Origin: Aeromonas piscicola
GTDB taxonomy: Bacteria; Pseudomonadota; Gammaproteobacteria; Enterobacterales; Aeromonadaceae
Length of the DNA stretch: 64,000 bases
Direction of reading: 5' to 3'
NCBI RefSeq assembly: GCF_000820005.1
Contig: NZ_CDBL01000018.1
Span: 1 to 64,000, forward strand
Shown here: positions 19,459-28,073 of the stretch, piece by piece
Position numbering within the stretch: position 1 is the first letter of the stretch
How the letters are laid out: every line of letters starts with the position of its first letter
Program-made: the position numbers and the translations under genes
The notes under the pieces: model-generated
Database searches by the model: none
Seen by the model: only the letters and a program-made list of their open reading frames with translations
What the model was told of the DNA's origin: nothing

Positions 19459-19731
19459 ATGGGAGAGCAATCGTTTATCGTGCGCGTCTGGGGTCAGGTG
19501 CAAGGGGTGGGATTTCGCTACTTTACCCGTGAGCGGGCGTTGCAACTGGGGCTGCGCGGCTACGCCTACAACCTGGAGGACGGGTCGGTTGAGATCCTGA
19601 TCTGCGGGCCTGAGCAGGGGGTGCAGATGATGCTGGGCTGGCTGGAGCGAGGCCCGCGTACCGCCGAGGTGACCCGGATGGAGTATGAAGAGGTACCGCC
19701 ACCACAGAAGGGGGGATTTCACACCAATTGA
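19459..19731 (+). CDS. yccX: Acylphosphatase
   Basis: 90 residues, the full size of the alpha/beta-sandwich acylphosphatase fold. The phosphate-binding loop GQVQGVGFRYFTR carries the catalytic arginine. The asparagine that positions water lies in GYAYNLEDGSVEI. It hydrolyses carboxyl-phosphate bonds such as acetyl phosphate or 1,3-bisphosphoglycerate. GAAAGGTG, a purine-rich ribosome-binding region, precedes the ATG. In E. coli yccX neighbours rlmI (yccW); here the chemoreceptor gene lies between them. Confidence 0.95.
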   Translation: MGEQSFIVRVWGQVQGVGFRYFTRERALQLGLRGYAYNLEDGSVEILICGPEQGVQMMLGWLERGPRTAEVTRMEYEEVPPPQKGGFHTN

Positions 19732-19758
19732 GCGGAGGGAAACCGCCATGCCACGCAT

Positions 19759-19788
19759 AAAAACGGGAGCCATCGGGGCTCCCGTTTG
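19759..19788 (-). terminator. Bidirectional terminator between acylphosphatase and GST genes
   Basis: 11-bp stem AAACGGGAGCC/GGCTCCCGTTT. The minus-strand T tract (CCCGTTTTTAT) is the stronger side and serves the leftward GST gene. Confidence 0.85.
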
Positions 19789-19800
19789 CCTATGTTGGCG

Positions 19801-20436
19801 TCAGCCGGCCTGGACGGCGTCGGCGATGGCCTGGGTTTTGGCCAGCACGGCCTGCAGGGCGGGGCGTTTGGCCAGACGATCCCGATAGGCGGCCAGCTTG
19901 GATGGAATGGTCTGCTCGAAGCGGGTGGCCCACATCAGGGTATGGGCCAGCAGCAGGTCCGCTATGGTGATCTGCTCCCCCAGCAGGTAGCCCTGCTCGG
20001 GCACCCAGGACTCGGCGATGGCCGCCGCCTTGTCGAACTCCCACTTGGCGGTGGGAAAGATGGCTGGCAGGCGCTGGGGCTCCGGCAGTGCAAACTTGTG
20101 CTTGCCTATGGTCCACAAGGGTTGCTCCAGCTCGCAGGTGATGAAGCTGACCCACCTGGCGTGCAGCGCGGATGCCTGCGTCCCTCTGGCTGGCAGCCAA
20201 TCCGGGCCATAGACTTCGGCCAGGTACTGCATGATGGCGGCGGATTCGGTCAGCACGAAGTCCCCGTCTTTGAGCACCGGCATCTTGCCGCTCGGGTTCA
20301 GGGCCAGAAACCAGTCGCTGCGATTCTCGCCCTTGGCGAAGTCGAGAAACTGAAACTGCCACGCCACGCCCAGCTCTTCCAGTAACCAGGATATGCGCAG
20401 GGCTCGACTGACTGGGGTTCCGTATAAGGTGATCAT
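19801..20436 (-). CDS. Glutathione S-transferase family protein
   Basis: 211 residues. The N-terminal thioredoxin-like half has the start MITLYGTPVSRALRISWLLE (Ser10 as candidate catalytic residue) and the cis-Pro/Glu-Ser glutathione-binding motif GKMPVLKDGDFVLTESAAI. The helical half has LLGEQITIADLLLAHTL. It differs from the GST at 15.5 kb in sequence and orientation, so the two are not a recent tandem copy. The substrate is unknown. It converges on the acylphosphatase gene and is separated from metG by ~190 bp. Confidence 0.9.
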   Translation of the reverse strand: MITLYGTPVSRALRISWLLEELGVAWQFQFLDFAKGENRSDWFLALNPSGKMPVLKDGDFVLTESAAIMQYLAEVYGPDWLPARGTQASALHARWVSFITCELEQPLWTIGKHKFALPEPQRLPAIFPTAKWEFDKAAAIAESWVPEQGYLLGEQITIADLLLAHTLMWATRFEQTIPSKLAAYRDRLAKRPALQAVLAKTQAIADAVQAG

Positions 20437-20580
20437 GCTTGCTCCTTGCCTGATGGAGGTGGGCCCATGTGCGACCCGAGGTGAACAGGCAGTCTAGGCA
20501 AATTGCGCGGTGGCAACAAGCCCATATGGGAGTGCTGACGATGGGGTGCAGCTGCCATGCCCTGGGAAAAGGGGGATAAA

Positions 20581-20606
20581 AAAGAGAGGCCGGATGGCCT
20601 CTCTTT
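20581..20606 (-). terminator. metG terminator
   Basis: 11-bp stem AAAGAGAGGCC/GGCCTCTCTTT with GGAT loop; on the minus strand a long T run follows. Confidence 0.9.
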
Positions 20607-20630
20607 TCATGGGGGTTGCAGCCAGCGCGC

Positions 20631-22664
20631 TTACTTGACGCGCATGCCTGGCTGGGCGCCTTCCTGCGGCTCCAGGATCCAGAGATCCTTGCCGCCCGGG
20701 CCTGCGGCCAGCACCATGCCTTCGGACATGCCAAAGCGCATCTTGCGCGGCGCCAGGTTGGCCACCATCACGGTCAGCTTGCCTTCCAGATCTTCGGGGT
20801 TGTAGGCGGACTTGATGCCGGCGAATACCTGACGGGTTTCACCGCCCAGATCCAGTTGCAGCTTGAGCAGCTTGTCCGCTTCCGGTACCGCTTCCGCCTT
20901 TTTGATCAGCGCCACGCGCAGGTCAAGCTTGGCGAAATCCTCATAGGAGATGGTTTCACTGATGGGGTCGTCTGCCAGCGGGCCTGTCACTTTCGGTGCC
21001 TGCTCCTTGGCAAGATCCTCCTTGGAGGCCTCGATCATGGCTTCAATCTTGGCGGGTTCGATGCGGGAGAAGAGCGCCTTGAAGGGGGTCAGCTGATGGT
21101 TGGTCAGCGGCAGGGCGACGCCATCCCAGGTGAGGGTCTCACCCAGGAAGAGTTCGGCGCGCTCGGCCAGGAGCGGCATGACCGGCTTGAGGTAGGCCAT
21201 CAGCACGCGGAACAGGTTGATGCCCACGGAGCAGACCGCCCGCAGCTCGGCGTCTGCGCCTTCCTGCTTGGCCAGCACCCAGGGCGCCTTCTCGTCCACA
21301 TAGCGGTTGGCCTTGTCGGCCAGTGCCATGATCTCGCGGATGGCGCGGCTGAACTCGCGTGCTTCATAGGCCTCGCTGATGGAGGCGCTGGCGTTGGCGA
21401 ACTCGGCATAGAGCTCGGGCTCGGCGCAGGTAGCGGCCAGCTTGCCGTCGAAACGCTTGGCGATGAAGCCGGCGTTGCGGGAGGCGAGGTTGACCAGCTT
21501 GTTGACCACGTCGGCGTTGACCCGCGCCACGAAGTCATCCAGGTTGAGATCCAGATCGTCGATGCGGCTGTTGAGCTTGGCGGCGTAGTAGTAGCGCAGG
21601 CACTCAGGATCCAGGTGGTTCAGGTAGGTGGAGGCCTTGATGAAGGTGCCCTTGGACTTGGACATCTTGGCGCCGTTGACGGTCACATAGCCGTGTACGT
21701 TGACCTTGGTCGGCTTGCGGAAACCCGCGCCTTCCAGCATGGATGGCCAGAACAGGCAGTGGAAATAGGCGATGTCCTTGCCGATGAAGTGATAGAGCTC
21801 TGCCTCGGAGTCCGCTTTCCAGTAGCTGTCAAAATCGATGTCGCCGCGCTTGTTGCACAGGTTCTTGAACGACGCCATGTAGCCGATGGGGGCATCCAGC
21901 CAGACGTAGAAGTACTTGCCGGGTGCGCCAGGGATCTCGAAACCGAAATAGGGAGCGTCACGGGTGATGTCCCACTGCTGCAGGCCGCTCTCGAACCACT
22001 CCTGCATCTTGTTGGCCATCTCTTCCTGAATGGCGCCGGAGCCGCGTACCCAGCCGGCCAGCCAGGTTTCAAACTGCGGCAGGTCGAAGAAGAAGTGCTC
22101 GGAGTCTTTCATCACCGGGGTGGCGCCCGAGACGGCGGATTTCGGATCGATAAGCTCGGTCGGGCTGTAGGTGGCGCCGCAGCTGTCGCAGTTGTCGCCG
22201 TATTGCTCCGGAGACTTGCACTTGGGGCAAGTGCCCTTGACGAAGCGGTCCGGCAGGAACATGGATTTTTCCGGATCGAACAGCTGAGTGATGGTGCGAC
22301 CCTTGATGAAGTCACCGGCTTTCAGACGACCGTAGATCAGCTCCGCCAGCTCGCGGTTCTCGTCGCTGTGGGTGGAGTGATAGTTGTCAAAGCTGATGTT
22401 GAACCCGGCGAAGTCGGTCTGGTGCTCTTTGGAGACGGCCGCAATCATCTCTTCCGGGGTGATCCCCAGCTGTTGCGCTTTGAGCATGATCGGGGTGCCG
22501 TGGGCATCATCGGCACAGATGAAGTGCACCTGATGGCCGCGCATTCGCTGATAACGAACCCAGATATCGGCCTGGATGTGTTCCAGCATGTGGCCAAGAT
22601 GGATGGAGCCATTGGCATAGGGGAGGGCGCAGGTTACCAGCATTGTACGAGGATCAGTTGCCAT
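20631..22664 (-). CDS. metG: Methionyl-tRNA synthetase
   Basis: 677 residues, identical in length to E. coli MetG. The class I signatures are present: [14 protein letters not shown] near the N-terminus (HIGH equivalent HLGH) and the KMSKS loop in [12 protein letters not shown]. The zinc knuckle is [17 protein letters not shown]. The C-terminal ~110 residues form the tRNA-binding dimerisation domain ([20 protein letters not shown]). I chose the ATG at 22664 ([19 protein letters not shown]), which matches the family start; the longer frame runs into the upstream promoter. It is divergent from mrp, a pairing also seen in E. coli. Confidence 0.98.
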   Translation of the reverse strand: MATDPRTMLVTCALPYANGSIHLGHMLEHIQADIWVRYQRMRGHQVHFICADDAHGTPIMLKAQQLGITPEEMIAAVSKEHQTDFAGFNISFDNYHSTHSDENRELAELIYGRLKAGDFIKGRTITQLFDPEKSMFLPDRFVKGTCPKCKSPEQYGDNCDSCGATYSPTELIDPKSAVSGATPVMKDSEHFFFDLPQFETWLAGWVRGSGAIQEEMANKMQEWFESGLQQWDITRDAPYFGFEIPGAPGKYFYVWLDAPIGYMASFKNLCNKRGDIDFDSYWKADSEAELYHFIGKDIAYFHCLFWPSMLEGAGFRKPTKVNVHGYVTVNGAKMSKSKGTFIKASTYLNHLDPECLRYYYAAKLNSRIDDLDLNLDDFVARVNADVVNKLVNLASRNAGFIAKRFDGKLAATCAEPELYAEFANASASISEAYEAREFSRAIREIMALADKANRYVDEKAPWVLAKQEGADAELRAVCSVGINLFRVLMAYLKPVMPLLAERAELFLGETLTWDGVALPLTNHQLTPFKALFSRIEPAKIEAMIEASKEDLAKEQAPKVTGPLADDPISETISYEDFAKLDLRVALIKKAEAVPEADKLLKLQLDLGGETRQVFAGIKSAYNPEDLEGKLTVMVANLAPRKMRFGMSEGMVLAAGPGGKDLWILEPQEGAQPGMRVK

Positions 22665-22850
22665 ATAGTCGTTCTTGATGTGCTTGTTGGGATGATACAG
22701 TGCCGTGCATGTTACCCGAATTGGGGGTAGCCTGCCTAGGGTTGTGGCGCTGTCCGCCCTGGTGCTCGCGCTGGTTGGCAAGCAGGCAAGCCACTGATTT
22801 GTGTGCGGTAACCGTTCACCTCAAGATAATGACAAGATAATGAGGAGTTA

Positions 22851-23933
22851 ATGGTGATTGATTCAGTAAAACAGATCCTGGCCGAATTTAAGCCGACAGG
22901 GTGGGGCAAGGATCTGGTTGCGGCCGGGTTTGTGCGCAGCGCAGCGCAGCAGGGGCAAAGCCTGACCATCAGGCTGGTGTTGCCCTTTGCTGGGCGTTCC
23001 CTGTTTGAGCAGATCAAGCAGGAGTTCGACGCCCGGTTGCGCAGCGCCACCGGCGCTACTCGCATCGACTGGGTGTGTGACATCGAGGTGGCCAGCCTGC
23101 CGCGGGCGCAAGGGCTGGCGGCGGTGCAGGGTATTCGCAACATCCTGGTGGTCGCCTCTGGCAAGGGCGGGGTGGGCAAGTCCACCACGGCCGTCAACCT
23201 GGCGCTGGCGCTGCAAACGGAGGGGGCGCGAGTCGCCATTCTGGATGCGGACATCTATGGTCCCTCCATTCCGACCATGATGGGCACGGTCAAGGAGCGC
23301 CCCGTCAGCCATGACGGCAAGCTGATGGAGCCTGTGATGGCCTGCGGCCTCAAGAGCAACAGTATCGGTTATCTGGTGGACGAGCAGGATGCCACCATCT
23401 GGCGCGGCCCCATGGCGAGCAAGGCGCTGGCCCAGATCCTGCACGAGACCCGCTGGGGCGAGGTGGATTATCTGGTGGTGGACATGCCGCCAGGCACGGG
23501 TGACATCCAGCTCACCCTGGCCCAGCAGGTGCCCACCTCTGCGGCGGTGATCGTGACCACGCCGCAGGACGTGGCGCTGACGGATGCTCGCAAGGGGGTT
23601 GCCATGTTCAACAAGGTCAATGTGCCCGTGCTCGGCATCATAGAAAACATGAGTTATCACGTCTGCAGTGCCTGCGGTCATCACGAGCCCCTGTTCGGTA
23701 CCGGCGGCGGCCAGAAGATGGCAGAGCAGTATCATGTGGCACTGCTTGGTCAGCTGCCGCTGCACATAGATATCCGTCAGCACATGGATGATGGCTGCCC
23801 GACCGTGTTCGGTGCACCGGAAGGAAGCCTGGCTCAGGCCTATATGAAACTGGCTCGTCGAGTGGGTGCCGAGCTCTATTTCAGCGGTAAACCGATTGCG
23901 ACCCCCCTTTATACGATGGCGGTGGATGAATAA
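22851..23933 (+). CDS. apbC: Mrp/ApbC family iron-sulfur cluster carrier ATPase
   Basis: 360 residues. The first ~85 are a reduced MIP18/DUF59-like domain. The ATPase follows with a deviant Walker A, SGKGGVGKST, at ~103-112. DMPPGTGDIQLTL is the Walker B/switch region. The cluster-binding CxxC is in VCSACGHHEP near residue 270. Mrp proteins carry [4Fe-4S] clusters to apo-proteins; the Salmonella homologue is needed for thiamine synthesis. The ATG follows GAGGAG by 3-4 nt. It is divergent from metG. A stem with a T tract (23964-23988) ends the gene. Confidence 0.95.
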   Translation: MVIDSVKQILAEFKPTGWGKDLVAAGFVRSAAQQGQSLTIRLVLPFAGRSLFEQIKQEFDARLRSATGATRIDWVCDIEVASLPRAQGLAAVQGIRNILVVASGKGGVGKSTTAVNLALALQTEGARVAILDADIYGPSIPTMMGTVKERPVSHDGKLMEPVMACGLKSNSIGYLVDEQDATIWRGPMASKALAQILHETRWGEVDYLVVDMPPGTGDIQLTLAQQVPTSAAVIVTTPQDVALTDARKGVAMFNKVNVPVLGIIENMSYHVCSACGHHEPLFGTGGGQKMAEQYHVALLGQLPLHIDIRQHMDDGCPTVFGAPEGSLAQAYMKLARRVGAELYFSGKPIATPLYTMAVDE

Positions 23934-23963
23934 TCGGCTGTCGTGTGGTTGAGGTGGATTTGA

Positions 23964-23988
23964 GGGTGGGCATGGCTCACCCTTTTTT
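23964..23988 (+). terminator. mrp/apbC terminator
   Basis: GGGTG/CACCC stem with additional G-C pairing inside, followed by TTTTTT. Confidence 0.7.
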
Positions 23989-23989
23989 A

Positions 23990-23995
23990 TATAAT
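23990..23995 (+). promoter_or_regulatory. Consensus -10 element upstream of udk
   Basis: TATAAT 47 nt before the udk start, immediately after the mrp terminator's T tract. The -35 region falls inside the terminator stem and is poor, so this is a tentative promoter. Confidence 0.45.
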
Positions 23996-24042
23996 GGATC
24001 GGTTTAAACAATCCCCACTGCTCTTCTCTTTAGGTATTTTCA

Positions 24043-24687
24043 ATGTCTGATACTCAACATTCGTGTGTGATCATCGGTATTGCTGGCGCATCCGCGTCCG
24101 GCAAGAGCCTTATAGCCCAAACCATTTATGAAGAGCTGGTGGCCGAACTGGGCGCGGGTCAGATTGGTGTGATCACCGAAGATTGCTACTACCGTGATCA
24201 GACCCACCTGACCATGGAAGAGCGGGTCAAGACCAACTATGACCACCCCAATGCCCTGGATCACGATCTGCTGGTACAGCACCTGAGCCAGCTGGTGAAA
24301 GGCGACGCGGTCAATATTCCCCAGTACTCCTACACAGAGCACACCCGCATGAGCGAGGTGACCCCCTTCGCCCCGCGCCGGGTGATCATTCTGGAAGGGA
24401 TCCTGCTGCTGACCGACAGCCGCTTGCGGGATCTGATGGATGCCTCCATCTTCATGGATACCCCGCTGGATATCTGCCTGCTGCGCCGTCTGGTGCGTGA
24501 TGTGCAAGAGCGCGGTCGTACCATGGATTCCGTGCTCAAGCAGTATCAGAAGACGGTACGTCCCATGTTCCTGCAGTTTATCGAGCCTTCCAAGCAGTAC
24601 GCGGACGTGATCGTGCCCCGCGGTGGCAAGAACCGCATCGCCATCGACATGCTCAAGGCGCGCATTCGCCACATGTTGATTGGTTAA
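24043..24687 (+). CDS. udk: Uridine kinase
   Basis: 214 residues, one more than E. coli Udk. The P-loop GASASGKS is at 15-22. [16 protein letters not shown] is the uridine-binding region, and the lid/arginine segment is [18 protein letters not shown]. It phosphorylates uridine and cytidine with ATP or GTP in pyrimidine salvage. It lies between apbC and dcd; the same apbC-udk-dcd neighbourhood is conserved in E. coli. A terminator separates udk from dcd. Confidence 0.97.
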   Translation: MSDTQHSCVIIGIAGASASGKSLIAQTIYEELVAELGAGQIGVITEDCYYRDQTHLTMEERVKTNYDHPNALDHDLLVQHLSQLVKGDAVNIPQYSYTEHTRMSEVTPFAPRRVIILEGILLLTDSRLRDLMDASIFMDTPLDICLLRRLVRDVQERGRTMDSVLKQYQKTVRPMFLQFIEPSKQYADVIVPRGGKNRIAIDMLKARIRHMLIG

Positions 24688-24695
24688 GATGAAAC

Positions 24696-24720
24696 AAGCC
24701 GGGTGATGCCCGGCTTTTTT
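24696..24720 (+). terminator. udk terminator
   Basis: 8-bp stem AAGCCGGG/CCCGGCTT, TGATG loop, TTTTTT tail. Confidence 0.9.
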
Positions 24721-24750
24721 AAATGAACATTTTGTCAGGAGAGTCGCCCA

Positions 24751-25332
24751 ATGCGTCTTTGTGATACCGATATTGAACGTCATCTGGATGAAGGCAAGAT
24801 CGTCATTGAGCCAAGACCCGGTGTTGAGCGGATCAGCGGCGTCAGCGTCGATGTGCTGCTGGGCAACGAGTTTAGAGTGTTTCGCGATCACACGGCCCCC
24901 TATATCGACCTGAGCGGCCCGAGCAGCGAGATGGCCGACGCCATCGATCGGGTGATGAGCGACGAGATCCACATCGCGGATGGGGAAGCCTTCTATCTGC
25001 ACCCGGGCCAACTGGCGCTGGCGGTGACCTACGAATCCGTAACCCTGCCTGCCGATATCGTCGGCTGGCTGGATGGCCGCTCCTCTCTGGCTCGTCTCGG
25101 GCTGATGGTGCACGTGACCGCACACAGGATCGATCCGGGCTGGTCCGGTCGCATCGTGCTGGAGTTCTACAACGGCGGCAAGTTGCCGCTGGCGCTGCGT
25201 CCCAAGATGAAGATAGGCGCACTCAACTTCGAGATGCTCTCCGGCCCAGCTGCCCGCCCTTACAACAAGCGGGAAAATGCCAAGTACAAGAGCCAGCAGG
25301 GCGCCGTTGCCAGCCGTATGAATCAGGATTGA
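24751..25332 (+). CDS. dcd: dCTP deaminase
   Basis: 193 residues, the same as E. coli Dcd. The family core [20 protein letters not shown] is followed by [13 protein letters not shown], which contains the catalytic glutamate and nucleotide contacts. The C-terminus ([20 protein letters not shown]) closes over the triphosphate. It deaminates dCTP to dUTP, the main source of dUMP for thymidylate in enteric bacteria. A GGAGAG site lies upstream of the ATG. The gene sits between two terminators, so it is probably transcribed alone. Confidence 0.98.
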   Translation: MRLCDTDIERHLDEGKIVIEPRPGVERISGVSVDVLLGNEFRVFRDHTAPYIDLSGPSSEMADAIDRVMSDEIHIADGEAFYLHPGQLALAVTYESVTLPADIVGWLDGRSSLARLGLMVHVTAHRIDPGWSGRIVLEFYNGGKLPLALRPKMKIGALNFEMLSGPAARPYNKRENAKYKSQQGAVASRMNQD

Positions 25333-25381
25333 TATCGGCGTGCGTGATCCGGTCGACAGCGGATCCGGTTGCAATATGTTA

Positions 25382-25411
25382 AACAAGAGGGCGCCACTGG
25401 CGCCCCTTGTT
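25382..25411 (+). terminator. dcd terminator
   Basis: Long stem AACAAG(A)GGGCGCC/GGCGCCCCTTGTT with ACT loop. The T tail is short. Confidence 0.7.
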
Positions 25412-25736
25412 ATCGGGTTTGGCACGGATTTAGGCGACAAGGCAAGATGGGGCGGGTGTGAATGGGCAGGGGAGTGGCTTGTTTTCGATTGTCCTTTGTA
25501 CAGATGTCGCGATTCTGTCGGTCGAAATTTGACGGTAAAGCCGAGCTAAATCCGGTGTCGCCGTGCGGGATTGCGATGAATTGTCCCCGTTTGGGGACTG
25601 TTTTTGTCAGCCTGGGTCTGTTTAATTAATCATCGACAAGCCGCATGACTGCTGGCTCTAAGCTATTTTTTGAGAGAATGCTCTTTTTTTTTCTTACTGA
25701 AATATTTCAACAACGGGTATGGCGCAACCAGCCTTC

Positions 25737-25745
25737 TGGCATAAT
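25737..25745 (+). promoter_or_regulatory. Extended -10 promoter of pit
   Basis: TGGCATAAT, an extended -10 element, predicts a start near 25752 and a ~24-nt leader before the ATG at 25776. No good -35 is seen. The rest of the 25412-25736 interval is AT-rich near its end and shows no gene. Confidence 0.5.
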
Positions 25746-25775
25746 CCGCCGCAACTCATAAACAGGTTCGTTTTT

Positions 25776-27248
25776 ATGTTTGAAATGTTTAGTGGTTTGG
25801 GTTTGTTATGGTCAATCGGTTTGGTATTGGCCGTTTTTTTTGTGTTGGCCTATGAATTCATCAATGGCTTTCACGATACCGCCAACGCGGTAGCAACGGT
25901 TATCTACACCAAGGCGATGCCGGCTCACCTGGCGGTAGTCGCATCCGGGATCTTCAACTTTTTTGGCGTCATGTTCGGCGGTCTGGGCGTAGCCTATGCC
26001 ATTGTCCATTTGCTGCCGATTGATTTGCTGTTGGGCATGGATTCCACCCAGGGTTTGATCATGGTGTTCTCCCTGCTGTTTTCCGCCATTGTCTGGAATC
26101 TGGGGACCTGGTTCCTGGGCATTCCGGCCTCCAGTTCTCACACGTTGATCGGTTCCATCCTGGGGGTAGGCGGTGCCTATGCCTGGCTCAACCATCAGCC
26201 GCTGACTCAGGGTATCAACGTCGCCAAAGCGATCGACATCATGCTTTCCCTGATCATCTCCCCGACCGTTGGTTTTGTCGTGGCAGCCCTGTTGCTGTTT
26301 GCCATGAAGCGAGTCTGGTTGGGCAGCAAGATCCACAAGACCCCGGAAGAGCGCCTGCTGGTGGACGGCAAGAAGCATCCGCCGTTCTGGGCTCGCCTTA
26401 CTCTGGTTGCCTCCGCCATGGGGGTGAGCTTCGTGCACGGCTCCAACGATGGCCAGAAGGGCATAGGTCTGGTGATGCTGGTGCTGATCTGCATGGCGCC
26501 GGCCTATTTCGCGCTGGACATGAACAGCCGCTCCTACGATCTGGATCGCACCCAGGATGCCAACCAGCGCATCATGGAAATCTATCAGCGCAACCATGAG
26601 CAGGTTGCTCATGTGGTGGACTTCAAGGTGCCTGCTCAGGCCCAGGAAGAGCTGATGACCCATTGTGCGGCGAATGGCGCACTGCAAGCCATGGCAACAC
26701 TGGACAATCGTCTCGGCCAGGTACGGACCTATGAAGAGCTGGATCTGACCGACCGTCGTGAAGTGCGTCGTCTGCTGCTGTGTATCGATGACACCGCGCG
26801 CAAGGTCTCCAAGCTGCCGTTGCCGGCCAAGGAGCTGACCGATCTGGCCAAATGGCGCAAGGATCTGACGGCGACCGCCGAATATGCACCGACCTGGGTT
26901 ATCGTCTCCATCGCGCTGGCGCTGGGTTGCGGTACCATGGTGGGCTGGCGTCGCATCGTCTACACGGTCGGCGAGAAGATTGGCTCCACTGGCATGACTT
27001 ACAGCCAGGGCATTGCCGCCCAGATCACGGCGGCTGCCTCCATCGGTGTTGCCAGTTTGACCGGTATGCCCGTCTCCACCACCCATATCCTCTCCTCTGC
27101 GGTAGCGGGGACCATGGTGGCGAACAAGTCAGGCCTGCAGAGCCAGACCATCAAGACCATACTGATGGCCTGGGTGCTGACCCTGCCGCTCACCATGCTG
27201 CTCTCTGGTGGCCTGTTCCTCATCAGCCACCACCTGTTTGGCGGCTGA
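25776..27248 (+). CDS. pit: Low-affinity inorganic phosphate transporter (Pit family)
   Basis: 490 residues with about ten membrane helices in two related halves, as in E. coli PitA (499). The first half has the family signature GFHDTANAVATVIYTKAMP. The second has GSNDGQKGIGLVMLV and, near the end, GMPVSTTHILSSAVAGTM. A hydrophilic loop of ~130 residues lies between (about 255-385). Pit proteins import metal-phosphate complexes with protons. I chose ATG 25776 (MFEMFSGLG) because a longer in-frame start at 25719 would place the promoter inside the gene. A terminator follows. Confidence 0.95.
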   Translation: MFEMFSGLGLLWSIGLVLAVFFVLAYEFINGFHDTANAVATVIYTKAMPAHLAVVASGIFNFFGVMFGGLGVAYAIVHLLPIDLLLGMDSTQGLIMVFSLLFSAIVWNLGTWFLGIPASSSHTLIGSILGVGGAYAWLNHQPLTQGINVAKAIDIMLSLIISPTVGFVVAALLLFAMKRVWLGSKIHKTPEERLLVDGKKHPPFWARLTLVASAMGVSFVHGSNDGQKGIGLVMLVLICMAPAYFALDMNSRSYDLDRTQDANQRIMEIYQRNHEQVAHVVDFKVPAQAQEELMTHCAANGALQAMATLDNRLGQVRTYEELDLTDRREVRRLLLCIDDTARKVSKLPLPAKELTDLAKWRKDLTATAEYAPTWVIVSIALALGCGTMVGWRRIVYTVGEKIGSTGMTYSQGIAAQITAAASIGVASLTGMPVSTTHILSSAVAGTMVANKSGLQSQTIKTILMAWVLTLPLTMLLSGGLFLISHHLFGG

Positions 27249-27274
27249 TAACAGCGCAACCTCAGACATTGACC

Positions 27275-27296
27275 AAGGGCCTACGGGCCCTTTTTT
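27275..27296 (+). terminator. pit terminator
   Basis: AAGGGCC-TACG-GGCCCTT followed by T tract. Confidence 0.9.
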
Positions 27297-28021
27297 CATG
27301 TCAGCAGATCTCGCACAGCCCCGTTCTTTGGCTTGGAGAATACAAAGCATCTGCCCGGGCGGATGGGCAGGAAGAGAGTCGATGACTTGCTTCTGATGTT
27401 TTTTACTCTTCATATGCCATCAAACTTATAATGTTAAACACATAGCAACACAGGTTGAGCCATCCTGAACGTCCCAAGCTACTCAACAACTGTCTACAGC
27501 AATAAAGACGCCAAACCCGGACGCGCCCATGCTGTGCTGTTTGTCATCTGTTGATAGGCATAAGGTCTTACTCCGTGTTTGATAGGGATTGAAGCAGGGA
27601 GCCAGGAGGGCGAGAAGGCGGCAACCTGTCATTCTTGCCTTTGCTTGGCTCTGTACGCGGGAGCGCTGTCACCTGGGGCAAGCAGAGGTGATGGAGCGAC
27701 CAGGATATCTCTCCAGGCCAAGGTGCTATTCATCACAGTGGCATGGACAACAAGTCTGAGGGGTACACAGGGTAACTCATTAGCAGCAGGGTGGATAAAG
27801 GATGAGATCTTTGCTTCGGTTGCCAGTGGCTTGGATGTGACAGAGAGAGGGGTACAGTTCATTGGGCCGTACAGAGGGCGACTCTCTTCTTGCATTGGCG
27901 GACGTGTGAGGAGAAGGAGCGGCTCTGGTGTGACAGAGGGCTTGGCGCGACAAGATAAAAGCTATGGGTGAAGGCTGGGGTCAGTGACCTGGTTAAACAC
28001 CAGAGTCCAAACGGAAGATAA
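27297..28021. other. Gene-free interval of about 725 bp
   Basis: Between the pit and rne terminators, which face each other. It contains a perfect TATAAT at 27426-27431 with no matching downstream gene. The longest frames (27579-27971 plus, 27629-27895 minus) have rare starts, no ribosome-binding site and unusual composition, so I do not call them. It could hold an unannotated RNA. Confidence 0.5.
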
Positions 28022-28050
28022 AAAAGAGCCACACAGTGTGTGGCTCTTTT
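28022..28050 (-). terminator. rne terminator
   Basis: 13-bp stem AAAAGAGCCACAC/GTGTGGCTCTTTT with 3-nt loop; a T tract follows on the minus strand. Confidence 0.9.
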
Positions 28051-28073
28051 CCATCAGGCTAGCTGGCTGGCAA

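Noticed and set aside
20616..22730. 704-codon frame antisense to metG
   Set aside because: Shadow of a highly conserved gene; no start signal.
25505..25519. Two TGTC elements 11 nt apart upstream of pit, as in a PhoB box
   Set aside because: Only four bases match per half-site and the position is ~230 nt before the predicted start; chance is likely.
27579..27971. 130-codon frame in the pit-rne interval
   Set aside because: TTG start, no ribosome-binding site, and a competing frame on the other strand of similar quality.
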